Source of the DNA: Paenibacillus sp.
Lineage (GTDB): Bacteria > Bacillota > Bacilli > Paenibacillales > YIM-B00363
Direction: 5' to 3'
DNA: 64,000 nucleotides
Assembly: GCF_031177825.1 (NCBI RefSeq)
Contig: NZ_JAPSKE010000002.1
Span: 372,001 to 436,000 of the forward strand
The position numbers were made by a program, and so were the translations under genes. This document shows positions 25,493 to 33,839 of this stretch, piece by piece. The notes beneath the pieces are model-generated. The model saw nothing but the letters and a program-made list of their open reading frames with translations, did no database searches and was not told where the DNA came from. Numbering within the stretch: the stretch's first letter is position 1; each line of letters opens with the position of its first letter.

Positions 25493-27049
25493 TTACCGCA
25501 TCCGCGCGCCGATCGTCAGCGCCAAGTTGCGAATTTGCCGGGGTCCGATGGTGTCGCTGAGCGCCAGCGCACCGAAGTAAACGGCGAGCGCCGCAGCCAT
25601 CGAGCCGACCATCGCCCATAGCATCGTAAAACCCGACTCGATCAAGCTCGCATACAGCAGCTGGCCGGTAATCCCCATCAGCACCATGCAGATGCCGACC
25701 TTCACGTATTTGCGAATGTCCATGTAAAATCCGATCACGCTCGAAATCGACATGAAGTTCAACCCCGTCAAAATAATCATGCCGATGCCGAGACCGTACG
25801 CGATGCCGACGATGCCGAACTCGCTGCCGAGCACGAACAACGCCAGCGCCTTGAACGCCGTGGCCACGATGTAATTCCACATAGACGCGTTCGCCTTGCC
25901 GAGACCGAGCAAGATCGCGTGCAGCGGCGCGTCGAAATAATGCAGGAAGAACATCGGCGCAAGAATTTTCAACAGCGGCCCCGCTTCCGGAGAGTTGTAA
26001 ATCAACGTGGTGAGCGGCGTCGCCCACTCGAACAAGATGACCGTGCTCGGCGCTCCGATCAAGAGAGCGAGCCGCATCGCCTGATCCATCCTCTCGTGCA
26101 TGAGCAGTCCGTTCTTGTTCGCGTTCGCCTCGCTGATCGCCGGGATGAGCGCCGTCGACAGCGAATGCGTCACGAAGCTCGGCAAGAACAGCAGCGGGAA
26201 CGCATACCCCGCCAGCATCCCGAACTGCTGGGTCGCGAGCGCGGTGCCGATGCCGGCGAGCGCAAGGCTCTTGGTGATGAGCATCGGCTGGAACGCGCCG
26301 TAGATGGAATGAATGACGCCGTGACCGGTCGTCGGCAGCCCCATCTGCAGCAGCTCGCGCAGCGTGCTCTTGCCGTGCCGGAGACGATCCGCGAACGATT
26401 CCCTGACGACTCCCTTCTCCCGGAACGCCTTGTAGCTCGCGGACAGGAAGAGCAGCTGCGTCGCTTCGCCCGCGACCGAAGCCAGCATCGCGCCGGCCGC
26501 CGCGTAAGCGATGCCGTACGGCATCAAAATATGGACGAGCGCCAAGACGCAGGCAAGCTGCACCGTGTTGTCCAAGATGTCGGAGAAGGCGATCGTGGTC
26601 ATCCGCTGTTTCCCGCGGAAATACCCCTTCAGCACGGCGGAGACGGCGACGATCGGCGCGATCGGCGTGATCGCGAGCATCGCGTAGTAGGCTCGCTGAT
26701 CGGTCAGCAGGAGCGACGCGATCCACTCCGCGCCGAGCAAGGAGACGCCCGTCAAGATGACGCTGAGCGTCCCCGTGACGAGCACCGATATGAACAAAAT
26801 TCGCTTGATTTTCGTCCGATCGCCTTTCACGTCCGCCTCCGCGACGAATTTGGAAATCGCCACCGGCAGCCCGAGCTCCGTGACCGTGATGACGAGCGGC
26901 ACGAGCGGATGCGCCATCATGAGCAGCCCGATCCCTTCCGCCCCCAGAATTCGCGCGAGAAACATGCCGCTGACGAATCCGAGAATCCGATTGACGAAAG
27001 CGGCGGCCGACAAGACGAACGTTCCGCGTATGAATGATTGCTGTGCCAT
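25493..27049 (-). CDS. SpoVB/MurJ-type polysaccharide biosynthesis flippase
   Basis: The 518-residue polytopic protein of the MVF/PST exporter superfamily begins FIRGTFVLSAAAFVNRILGF and includes GAEGIGLLMMAHPLVPLVIT and LPVAISKFVAEAD, which recall stage V sporulation protein B. About fourteen hydrophobic segments are visible. Members move lipid-linked glycans or lipid II across the membrane; SpoVB acts in spore cortex formation. Several paralogues are usual in spore-formers, so the gene name spoVB is not assigned. The start is at 27049, since upstream residues are not conserved and cover the divergent promoter. It is divergent from the winged-helix gene at 27174. Confidence 0.85.
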   Translation of the reverse strand: MAQQSFIRGTFVLSAAAFVNRILGFVSGMFLARILGAEGIGLLMMAHPLVPLVITVTELGLPVAISKFVAEADVKGDRTKIKRILFISVLVTGTLSVILTGVSLLGAEWIASLLLTDQRAYYAMLAITPIAPIVAVSAVLKGYFRGKQRMTTIAFSDILDNTVQLACVLALVHILMPYGIAYAAAGAMLASVAGEATQLLFLSASYKAFREKGVVRESFADRLRHGKSTLRELLQMGLPTTGHGVIHSIYGAFQPMLITKSLALAGIGTALATQQFGMLAGYAFPLLFLPSFVTHSLSTALIPAISEANANKNGLLMHERMDQAMRLALLIGAPSTVILFEWATPLTTLIYNSPEAGPLLKILAPMFFLHYFDAPLHAILLGLGKANASMWNYIVATAFKALALFVLGSEFGIVGIAYGLGIGMIILTGLNFMSISSVIGFYMDIRKYVKVGICMVLMGITGQLLYASLIESGFTMLWAMVGSMAAALAVYFGALALSDTIGPRQIRNLALTIGARMR

Positions 27050-27123
27050 GCGCACCTCTCCGTTCCAGAATACTTCATTGTATTCACGAATCGGAAAAGC
27101 ATGCGAACATGTCCCTCCGCCTG

Positions 27124-27129
27124 ATATAA
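27124..27129 (+). promoter_or_regulatory. -10 hexamer of the winged-helix gene
   Basis: A perfect TATAAT lies 44 bases before ATG 27174, in the short divergent region. No strong -35 is obvious. Confidence 0.45.
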
Positions 27130-27173
27130 TATCGACATCGCATGCCTTGGATGAGACGGAGAGGACAATCACG

Positions 27174-28310
27174 ATGCACCCGATCGAGCTCGATCGCGGC
27201 ACCTGGACGGCGACCTGCCTGGGAGAAGCCGTACGACTGCTGCCGAAAGAATTTCAATTGCTGGAGACGCTTCATCGTCACGTCGGCAAGACGCTGTCGC
27301 GGGAGCAGCTGCTCGACGCGGTATGGGCGCTCGAATCGCCGATCGACCGGACGGTGGACGATCACGTCTATCGGCTGCGCAGGAAGCTCGCGGCTTGGCG
27401 GGATGCGTACGCAATCCGCACGGTCCGCGGCGCCGGATACCGGTTAGAGGCGAAGGCGGCGCCCGCCGAACGCCGCGCGAACCCGCTGCTCGCGGACCCG
27501 GTCCATGCCGAGCGGATGCGCGAGCTGCTCGATACGAACTTGCTCTACGGGAACGGAGACGCGCTGCTGGCGCTGGCGACTCGCCCCGACGTGTTCGGCT
27601 TCGAGCTCGACGCGCCGCTGCGGTCGTTCGTTCCGTTCCTGGAAGGGCGGTTCCGCGAATTCGTCGAAGACCGCATGCCGTTCGGAGACCGCGTCTTCTT
27701 CCTGCTGCACTTGTTCCACCTCATGAAACCTCGGGAAAGCAGGCCCTATGTCGAAGCGGCGCTGCGGCAACGCGTCATGCCGGACATCTGGCATACTGAA
27801 GTGGAGCTGTACAATATCATCTTTATGCTCATGGACTGGGGCGAGACGGACGCCGCGGCGGCGAAGCTCGAGAAGCTGTGGCCGGAGGCGCTGGACGGAG
27901 AGTATGGAAATTTGGTGCCGTATCTCGCGAACCTTCGGTTGGAGTCGTGTATCTTTCGCAAGCGTTGGGACGAAGCGGAGCGCGAGATCGAACGGATCGA
28001 GCAATTGATGCGGAAATACCCGTTCCAGCGGGAAGAAGGTCGATTCGCGGTGCTTTCGGGCCTTGCGCTGTATCGCGAACGGCCCGAGGCCGGCCTCGAA
28101 CGCATCGACGACGGGCTCGCCACGCTGCGCCGCACGCGTTTCGTTCCGCATCTGGCCGGCGCGCTCGACGCCGTTCTGCGGTACGCGGCAGCCGAAGGCA
28201 AGCCCTCTCTCGCGAATCGATACCGCCCCGAGTGGGAGCGGCTGCTGTCGGACACGGAGATGCTCGACGTTCTTCCGGCGATCGAGGCGGAGCTTCGAAA
28301 GCTGCTGTAA
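27174..28310 (+). CDS. OmpR-type winged-helix regulator with helical C-terminal domain
   Basis: The 378-residue protein begins with a Trans_reg_C winged helix: LLPKEFQLLETLHRHVGKTL, SREQLLDAVW, DDHVYRLRRKLAAW, IRTVRGAGYRLEA (residues 18-92). There is no receiver domain. The remaining 280 residues are helical, repeat-like and rich in EAERE/RIEQL patterns (for example WDEAEREIERIEQLMRKYPF), suggesting TPR-like helical hairpins rather than an enzyme. ATG 27174 has GGAGAGG nine bases upstream; the longer open frame back to 26757 lies inside the flippase gene. An MFS exporter follows 89 bases downstream and is a plausible target. The inducer is unknown. Confidence 0.75.
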   Translation: MHPIELDRGTWTATCLGEAVRLLPKEFQLLETLHRHVGKTLSREQLLDAVWALESPIDRTVDDHVYRLRRKLAAWRDAYAIRTVRGAGYRLEAKAAPAERRANPLLADPVHAERMRELLDTNLLYGNGDALLALATRPDVFGFELDAPLRSFVPFLEGRFREFVEDRMPFGDRVFFLLHLFHLMKPRESRPYVEAALRQRVMPDIWHTEVELYNIIFMLMDWGETDAAAAKLEKLWPEALDGEYGNLVPYLANLRLESCIFRKRWDEAEREIERIEQLMRKYPFQREEGRFAVLSGLALYRERPEAGLERIDDGLATLRRTRFVPHLAGALDAVLRYAAAEGKPSLANRYRPEWERLLSDTEMLDVLPAIEAELRKLL

Positions 28311-28399
28311 ATTTTCGATACGCGAAAGCCTTCTGATCTTTCTCTGACATTCGCGCGATACGATACGCGTACAGAGATAGAACTCAGGAGGTTTTTTTC

Positions 28400-29638
28400 A
28401 TGTCTACCTTATGGTCCCCCCTTCGCCTGCCCGGCTTCCGTCGGTTGTTCGCGGGGCAAGCGCTGTCCGACTTCGCCAATTGGTCCGATTTTCTGGCGTT
28501 AAGCACGGTCGTCGTGTACGTCTGGGGGCACGGCGCGCTCGAGCTCGCCTTGCTTTCGGTTTGCATCGGCCTTCCCTACGTCGCCGTCGGCCCGTTCGTC
28601 AGCTTGAAAATCGGGCGCCTCGACGCGCGAGCGGTACTCGTCTTCTGCGACGTCCTTCGATTCGCGGCCGTGATCTCCATGCTGTGGACGGAGTCGCTGC
28701 CCGCGCTCTTCGCCCTCGTGTTTATCAAGATGTGCGCCTCCTCCGTATTCGATCCGGTCCGGCAAGCGTCCATTAAGCGCCTCGTGCCCGAGGACCGTAT
28801 CGCCGAGGCGAGCTCGCTTAGCCAAGTCCTGGTGAACGGGACGAAAATTATCGCGCCGATGGTCGGCGGCGTCTGCATCGCCCTATGGGGCGCCTTCTCC
28901 CCGTTTTGGCTGGGCGCGGGGCTGTATCTCCTGTCCGCGGTCATTCTGGCGGGGCTCCCGCGGCTGATCGGCGAGGCCGCCGAACGGGCGAAGACGCGGT
29001 TCAAGGACGACATGAAGGACGCGCTGAAGTACGTGCGGGGACGGCCCGCGCTGCTGTACGCGATTATGTACCTGTCGGTATGGATGTTCTTCGTCTTCTT
29101 GTACGATGCGCTGTTCGTCTTGTTCACCGAGCGGCTCGGGCTCGGGGAAGCGTCGCTCGGCGTGCTTATGAGCGGCGTGGGGATCGGCAGCGTGCTCGGC
29201 TCGCTCGCCGCCGGGAGGTGGACGTTCTGGAAGGCGTATCCGCTGAAGCTGATGAGCCGGCTCGGCATCGTCTCCGGCGCGTTCATCGCCGTCGTCGGCA
29301 TCGGCGCGTTCGGCTGGCTGCCGGCGTCGCTGTGGCTGTGGTGCGCCGTGTTCGTCGTCCTGGGCTTCCTCGGCGGGTTCGACGCGGTGCCGTACGGCTA
29401 CGTACTCCAGACGGAGACGACCGATGCGACGATCGCGCCGGTGTCGGCGCTGGCGAACGCGCTCCAGACGGGCTCCATGCTCGTCGCTCCGCTGCTCGGC
29501 GCCGCGCTCGCGTCCTGGATCGGCGTCGGCGGCGTGTTCCTTGCCGTCGGTCTCGGCATGATCTTGTTCGCCGCGACGATTCTAGGCAAGCTGTCCGACC
29601 GGGAAGCACGCGCGGCCTGCTTGGAAACCCAGACTTAA
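28400..29638 (+). CDS. MFS transporter
   Basis: The 412-residue, twelve-helix protein has RLPGFRRLFAGQALSDFANW at the N terminus and DPVRQASIKRLVPEDRIAEA after helix 4, typical of the MFS_3/EntS-type exporter group. CAGGAGG lies eight bases before ATG 28400. It follows the winged-helix regulator in the same direction, so the pair may form a locally controlled efflux unit. The substrate is unknown. Confidence 0.85.
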   Translation: MSTLWSPLRLPGFRRLFAGQALSDFANWSDFLALSTVVVYVWGHGALELALLSVCIGLPYVAVGPFVSLKIGRLDARAVLVFCDVLRFAAVISMLWTESLPALFALVFIKMCASSVFDPVRQASIKRLVPEDRIAEASSLSQVLVNGTKIIAPMVGGVCIALWGAFSPFWLGAGLYLLSAVILAGLPRLIGEAAERAKTRFKDDMKDALKYVRGRPALLYAIMYLSVWMFFVFLYDALFVLFTERLGLGEASLGVLMSGVGIGSVLGSLAAGRWTFWKAYPLKLMSRLGIVSGAFIAVVGIGAFGWLPASLWLWCAVFVVLGFLGGFDAVPYGYVLQTETTDATIAPVSALANALQTGSMLVAPLLGAALASWIGVGGVFLAVGLGMILFAATILGKLSDREARAACLETQT

Positions 29639-29731
29639 GTCGGGCTTCGGTTCCCATCGCAAAGCCCTAGATTCGTTCGCTCCAACCTCATACAATGAGT
29701 ACAACAGATTTAATCGGTTGGAGGAACGGCA

Positions 29732-30265
29732 ATGAAGGCGGTATACATCGTATTAACGGACACGGGCACGTTGTTCACGCGGATGATCAAGCGGTTCACG
29801 AAAGCGCCCTACAACCATGCGTCGATCGCGCTGGACGGAGAGCTCGGGGACATCTACAGCTTCGGCCGCAAGAGCTTGCGGCTGCCGTGGAACGCGGGAT
29901 TCGTAAGGGAGCGGCGGGACGGCGGCATCTACGTGGTGCTGAAGCGAACGACCTGCGTCGTCTACGAGCTCCGTCTCGACGACGAACGATATGAGCGGGT
30001 CGTCCGGGAAATCCGGCGTTTCGAAAGCGAGGCCGACCGATACGGGTATAATTTTCTCGGATTGCTTAATTTCTTGTTTCCTTGCGAGTTCCGCAATCGG
30101 AATTCGTATTTCTGCTCGGAGTTCGTGGCGACGGTGCTGCGAAACGGCGGGATCGACTTGCTGAAGAAGCCGCCGAACGCGACGGCCCCTCACGATTTCA
30201 TGGCGGCGCAGGGGCTTCGTCCCGTGTACGAAGGGCCGTTGGCGGCGTACAGCCGTTCCTGCTGA
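29732..30265 (+). CDS. Permuted NlpC/P60-like (YiiX/YycO-type) cysteine hydrolase
   Basis: The 177-residue protein has the permuted papain-fold arrangement: an early histidine in KAPYNHASIALDG near residue 29 and a late cysteine in SYFCSEFVATVLRNGG near 132, both in the positions used by YiiX/YebB-like proteins. No signal peptide is seen, so action is probably cytoplasmic or at the inner membrane surface. Possible activities include amidase or acyltransferase on peptide or lipid amides. It follows the MFS gene by 93 bases, with a TACAAT box near 29690 suggesting its own promoter. Confidence 0.7.
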   Translation: MKAVYIVLTDTGTLFTRMIKRFTKAPYNHASIALDGELGDIYSFGRKSLRLPWNAGFVRERRDGGIYVVLKRTTCVVYELRLDDERYERVVREIRRFESEADRYGYNFLGLLNFLFPCEFRNRNSYFCSEFVATVLRNGGIDLLKKPPNATAPHDFMAAQGLRPVYEGPLAAYSRSC

Positions 30266-30275
30266 AAGCCGAATC

Positions 30276-30306
30276 GCCTCCCGCAATCGCCGCGGGAGGC
30301 TTCTTT
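30276..30306 (+). terminator. Terminator after the cysteine hydrolase gene
   Basis: GCCTCCCGC and GCGGGAGGC form a stem followed by TTCTTTC on the plus strand, 11 bases after the stop codon. Confidence 0.75.
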
Positions 30307-30341
30307 CGTTCGCGCGAAGCGGTCGAGCCGGCCGTTCAGAA

Positions 30342-30378
30342 TAAAAGCCGCCCCGTCGCAATGGACGAGGCGGCTTCT
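30342..30378 (-). terminator. Terminator after uppP
   Basis: On the minus strand AAGCCGCCTCGTC and GACGGGGCGGCTT pair with one mismatch and are followed by TTATT, 20 bases beyond the uppP stop. Confidence 0.75.
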
Positions 30379-30397
30379 TCGTTCCCGAAGACGAAGC

Positions 30398-31243
30398 TTA
30401 GAAGAAAAACACGAAATAGATGACGGCCGCCAGCACGAGCCGATAAATCGCGAACGGCACGAGCTTGACGCGGTTGATGAGCTTCAAGAAGAAGCGAATC
30501 GAAATCATGGCGAAGACGAACGCGCTTACGAAGCCTGCGATGAAGAACGGGATCGCGTCGACCGTGAAATATTCGAGGTTCTTCACGAGCGAGATGAGGC
30601 TCGCGCCGGCCATGATCGGCACCGCCATGATGAACGTGAAGTCGGCCGCCGTTCGATGATTCATGCCGATCAGCACGCCGCCGGAGATCGTCGCGCCCGA
30701 CCGGGAGAAGCCCGGCCAGAGCGAAAAGCATTGGATCAAGCCGACGATGAGCGCCTGCTTGTAGGTGATTTGGTCGAGCGTCTCCGTCTTCGGCCGTTTC
30801 GGACGGAAGCGGTCGGCGATAATCATGAGCACGGCGCCGAGCACGAGGCCGATGAGCACCGTCTCCGCGCTGAACAAGTGCTCGTCGATGTAATCCTCGG
30901 TCAATACGCCGAGTACGCCCGCCGGGATCAAGCCGACGATCACCTGCGCCAGCTTCAGTCGCTCGCCGGCCGGCGCGGAGGACGCCGCCTTCCCTCCGAC
31001 GAACCGCCGGAGCCCGAGCAGGTCGATGAACCGATTGCGGAACATGACGACGACGGCCAAGATCGAGCCGAGCTGGATGACGACCTTGAACGTGTTCGCC
31101 GCGTATTTACCCAGAAACTCGTCGGAGCGAAGCCACAAGTCGTCGACGATCACCATATGTCCGGTGGACGAGACGGGCGCGAATTCCGTCATCCCTTCGA
31201 CCAGTCCGAGAATGATCGCTTTTAAAATCGTAAAAAAGTCCAT
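30398..31243 (-). CDS. uppP: Undecaprenyl-diphosphatase UppP (BacA)
   Basis: The 281-residue membrane protein has the UppP catalytic motifs: EGMTEFAPVSSTGHMVIVDD near residue 16 (Glu, Ser and His of the first motif) and GFSRSGATISGGVLIG near 174 (Arg motif). Length is typical. It dephosphorylates undecaprenyl diphosphate to recycle the carrier for peptidoglycan and wall polymer synthesis, and contributes to bacitracin tolerance. It is a single gene with its own terminator. Confidence 0.94.
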   Translation of the reverse strand: MDFFTILKAIILGLVEGMTEFAPVSSTGHMVIVDDLWLRSDEFLGKYAANTFKVVIQLGSILAVVVMFRNRFIDLLGLRRFVGGKAASSAPAGERLKLAQVIVGLIPAGVLGVLTEDYIDEHLFSAETVLIGLVLGAVLMIIADRFRPKRPKTETLDQITYKQALIVGLIQCFSLWPGFSRSGATISGGVLIGMNHRTAADFTFIMAVPIMAGASLISLVKNLEYFTVDAIPFFIAGFVSAFVFAMISIRFFLKLINRVKLVPFAIYRLVLAAVIYFVFFF

Positions 31244-31375
31244 TGATTCTCCATTGCTCCTTCCTTATGTACGAGGCTTGACCGGATAATGATAACGCCC
31301 TCGCACTGGAAAAGGCAAGCGACCTAAGTCGGGGCCGCCGCCCGCGCGAAGTCGCGTTCGGGAGCGTCGGCCGGC

Positions 31376-32683
31376 TTACCCCGCCATCTCGTCGTCGAAG
31401 CCGGCGACGATCGAAGCCGCTTCCGGCAGCCGCTCCGCGAAGAACGCCATCCCTCGCTTAAACGCGGCGAACCCGTATAGCATGGAGCTCCAATCGATCA
31501 CGGTCACCTTCTCCGGATACCACCGGTTCGGCAGCTCCAGATGCCGCCACGAATACCGATGCAGTCCGTACTTGTAAGCCGCCCGGAAGTCGGCTTCGTC
31601 CTCCGGTCGTTCGGGGTTCGCGTACCGGTCGTACGGGATATGAAGCTTATACAGCGCATACAAGTCGAAGACGCCCGCCGGATACACCGGCAGAAATCCA
31701 GCGACGATATAAGCCGACGCGATGTCGCCCGGCGCGTCGTTGATTTTGTCCGCATGATACGTCGGGTACAGCCCGTCGTTCGCCCCGGCCCCGTACCCCC
31801 ACACGTACGAAGGAACGTCGACGGCTTCCTTCCACTTCAACCGGTCGGCCATGCAAGCATTTTCGAAAAATTGTCGATACTTCGGGCTCTTCGCGTAATC
31901 TCCTACCAAGTAGAAAGGGAATTGATGCACGAACGACGATAGGAACGCGCCTTCCCTCGTCGCGTCCGTCAAGACCGGAATGTCGCGGTAACGCGCTTGC
32001 GGCAGCTCAGGGATGCGGTGCTCGGCGAAGCTGCGCTCCCACAGCTCTCGAATGTCCGCGTCGTCCGGCCGGCCGAGCAGCGCGAGGTACGAGACGAGCA
32101 CGTACTCGTTAAACGCCGGAAGCGGCGCCGTACCGCGACCGTTCCTCACGATCATATGGATCGCTCCAGCGTGCTTATCGGCGACGACGACGCGCCAGTC
32201 GATCGACCGCAGCAGCGCGTCCGCCATCTCGGCGATGACCGGCGTCCGGTCTTGGAAATGCCGCCCGGCGAACAACGCTCCGGCCACGAGCAGCGACGTA
32301 TCGATGGTCGAGATTTCGGAATGCAAATTTTCGCCGGTCTCCATATCGACGAAGTGCGCGAAAAATCCGGTCGCCGCGTCCCTCGCCGGACGGCAGCCTT
32401 CGACGCGGCCCGTCGCGCCGCACAGCGTGACGATCGCCTTCGCCATCGCCTCGTCGTCCCATCCCTCCAAATCGGCGACGCACAACGCGATCAGCCCGAC
32501 GCCGGTCGCCGCGATGGAGCAACGCGACTCCGGGTTGACGCCCATCGTCATGTACGCGTCGCCGTACAACCCGGTGCGCGGGTTGCGGCAGGCGTCGACC
32601 AAGGCGTACGCGTCACGGTATTGACGGTCGACGAAAGTCTGCACGTCTTGCGGGAGTCGATCGTAAAACCGAGTCGTCTCCAT
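31376..32683 (-). CDS. Glycoamylase-domain (GH144-like) glycoside hydrolase
   Basis: The 435-residue alpha/alpha-toroid protein has motifs of the glycoamylase domain: STIDTSLLVAGALFAGRHF near residue 130, NEYVLVSYLALLG, SSFVHQFPFYLVGDY and WGYGAGANDGLYPTYHADK, then a hydrophobic SAYIVAGFLPVYPAG. In characterised relatives (GH144/GH162) this fold degrades beta-1,2-glucans. No signal peptide is present, implying intracellular action on imported oligosaccharides. AAGGAGG precedes ATG 32683. It follows an AraC gene on the same strand after 124 bases. Family is moderately secure, substrate is not. Confidence 0.7.
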   Translation of the reverse strand: METTRFYDRLPQDVQTFVDRQYRDAYALVDACRNPRTGLYGDAYMTMGVNPESRCSIAATGVGLIALCVADLEGWDDEAMAKAIVTLCGATGRVEGCRPARDAATGFFAHFVDMETGENLHSEISTIDTSLLVAGALFAGRHFQDRTPVIAEMADALLRSIDWRVVVADKHAGAIHMIVRNGRGTAPLPAFNEYVLVSYLALLGRPDDADIRELWERSFAEHRIPELPQARYRDIPVLTDATREGAFLSSFVHQFPFYLVGDYAKSPKYRQFFENACMADRLKWKEAVDVPSYVWGYGAGANDGLYPTYHADKINDAPGDIASAYIVAGFLPVYPAGVFDLYALYKLHIPYDRYANPERPEDEADFRAAYKYGLHRYSWRHLELPNRWYPEKVTVIDWSSMLYGFAAFKRGMAFFAERLPEAASIVAGFDDEMAG

Positions 32684-32807
32684 ATAGCGATCCCCTCCTT
32701 GCCGACAAGCGCTAGAAATTATGCTCTCATCTAAGCGTACCGCTCGCTCGCCTTTCTGGGAACGGCCGAATTTTGGAACGGGAGCCATTCCATGCATGCT
32801 GCTCGCG

Positions 32808-33701
32808 CTACACGCGCCCCCGCTCGCGGAAGCGGCTTCGGAACCGGATCGGCGTCTCTCCCGTCTCCCGTTTGAAGTTATTCGTAAAATACGGCGCGTA
32901 CGCATACCCGACCCGTTCGGCTACTTCCGCGATGCGAAGATCGGTCGTCGCGAGCAGCAGCTTCGCCTGTTCGATTCGATAGCGCTGCAGGTAGGCGAGC
33001 GGCGTGCACCCGAACGTCTCCTTCATGCAGCGCAGCAAGTAATTCGGATGGAAATGCAGCGCTTCGGCGAGCGTCCCGTTCGTAACGTCCTCCGCATAAT
33101 GGCGTTTGATATAAGCTTCGATGCGTTCCGCCACCCGCCACACGTTCGCGCCGGTCTCGGGCGGCCGCCCGAGCTCCAGCAACCGCAGCAAGTCGTGGAA
33201 CCGCCGTTGATCGTTCCAGAACGACACGTATCGTCCCTGAGCGGAGGCGTCGTACAGCTCCTTGAGCGCCCGGAACGTCTCCTCCGGCAGCGGGACCGGG
33301 CCGCTCTTCGAAAGGCGCAGCGCGCGCGGGGCGAACCAATCGTGCCAGCCGGGTTTGTGCGCGCGGCGCGGGTCCTCCCAAGCGATGTTCCCGTTCCGAA
33401 TTTCGACGTATGCGCCTGGCGCGTCGAAGTGAATCCAGTAGAACGACGTCCGAACGTCGCACGGTTTGACCGGGTAGTGATGCCGTCCGGGCAGCAGCAA
33501 GAGCGACTGCCCTCGCTCTACGTTCCAATGCCGGCCCTCCTCGCCCATGTAAAGGACGCCTTCGTCGACGACGAGCAGATCGAAGACGGCGAAGCCGCTG
33601 CGGGCCGGGTGCTGCTCCCCCGGCTCGTACGCGGTGCGGCCGCACTCCAAGAAATAAGGCAGCGGCGGCACCTCCACCGAAACGTACGCCGTCTCTTCCA
33701 T
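32808..33701 (-). CDS. AraC family transcriptional regulator
   Basis: The 297-residue protein has an N-terminal cupin-like sensing domain (LLLLPGRHHYPVKP near residue 88 is the usual AraC_binding strand pair) and a C-terminal HTH_18 domain. The latter shows LAEALHFHPNYLLRCMKETF, PLAYLQRYRIEQAKLLLATT and VGYAYAPYFTNNFKRETGE. It lies divergent from the GH127 gene and upstream of the glycoamylase-domain gene, so it probably regulates one or both in response to a carbohydrate. The start has no strong ribosome binding site. Confidence 0.85.
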   Translation of the reverse strand: MEETAYVSVEVPPLPYFLECGRTAYEPGEQHPARSGFAVFDLLVVDEGVLYMGEEGRHWNVERGQSLLLLPGRHHYPVKPCDVRTSFYWIHFDAPGAYVEIRNGNIAWEDPRRAHKPGWHDWFAPRALRLSKSGPVPLPEETFRALKELYDASAQGRYVSFWNDQRRFHDLLRLLELGRPPETGANVWRVAERIEAYIKRHYAEDVTNGTLAEALHFHPNYLLRCMKETFGCTPLAYLQRYRIEQAKLLLATTDLRIAEVAERVGYAYAPYFTNNFKRETGETPIRFRSRFRERGRV

Positions 33702-33839
33702 CGCGATTCCCCATCCCTTTTTGTGTGAAATTTTATAAAAAAGAAGTTAGAAGCATGCGTTCTCCCCTTCTATCGTAAACGGTACAATGCAAGATGACAA
33801 AAGGTTTTCCAAAATATGTACCGCGGCGGAGGGGTTCGG

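Noticed and set aside
31270-31295. GATAATGATAAC upstream of uppP as a Fur box
   Set aside because: Only two of the hexamer-like repeats match and uppP is not an iron gene; likely chance in an AT-rich promoter.
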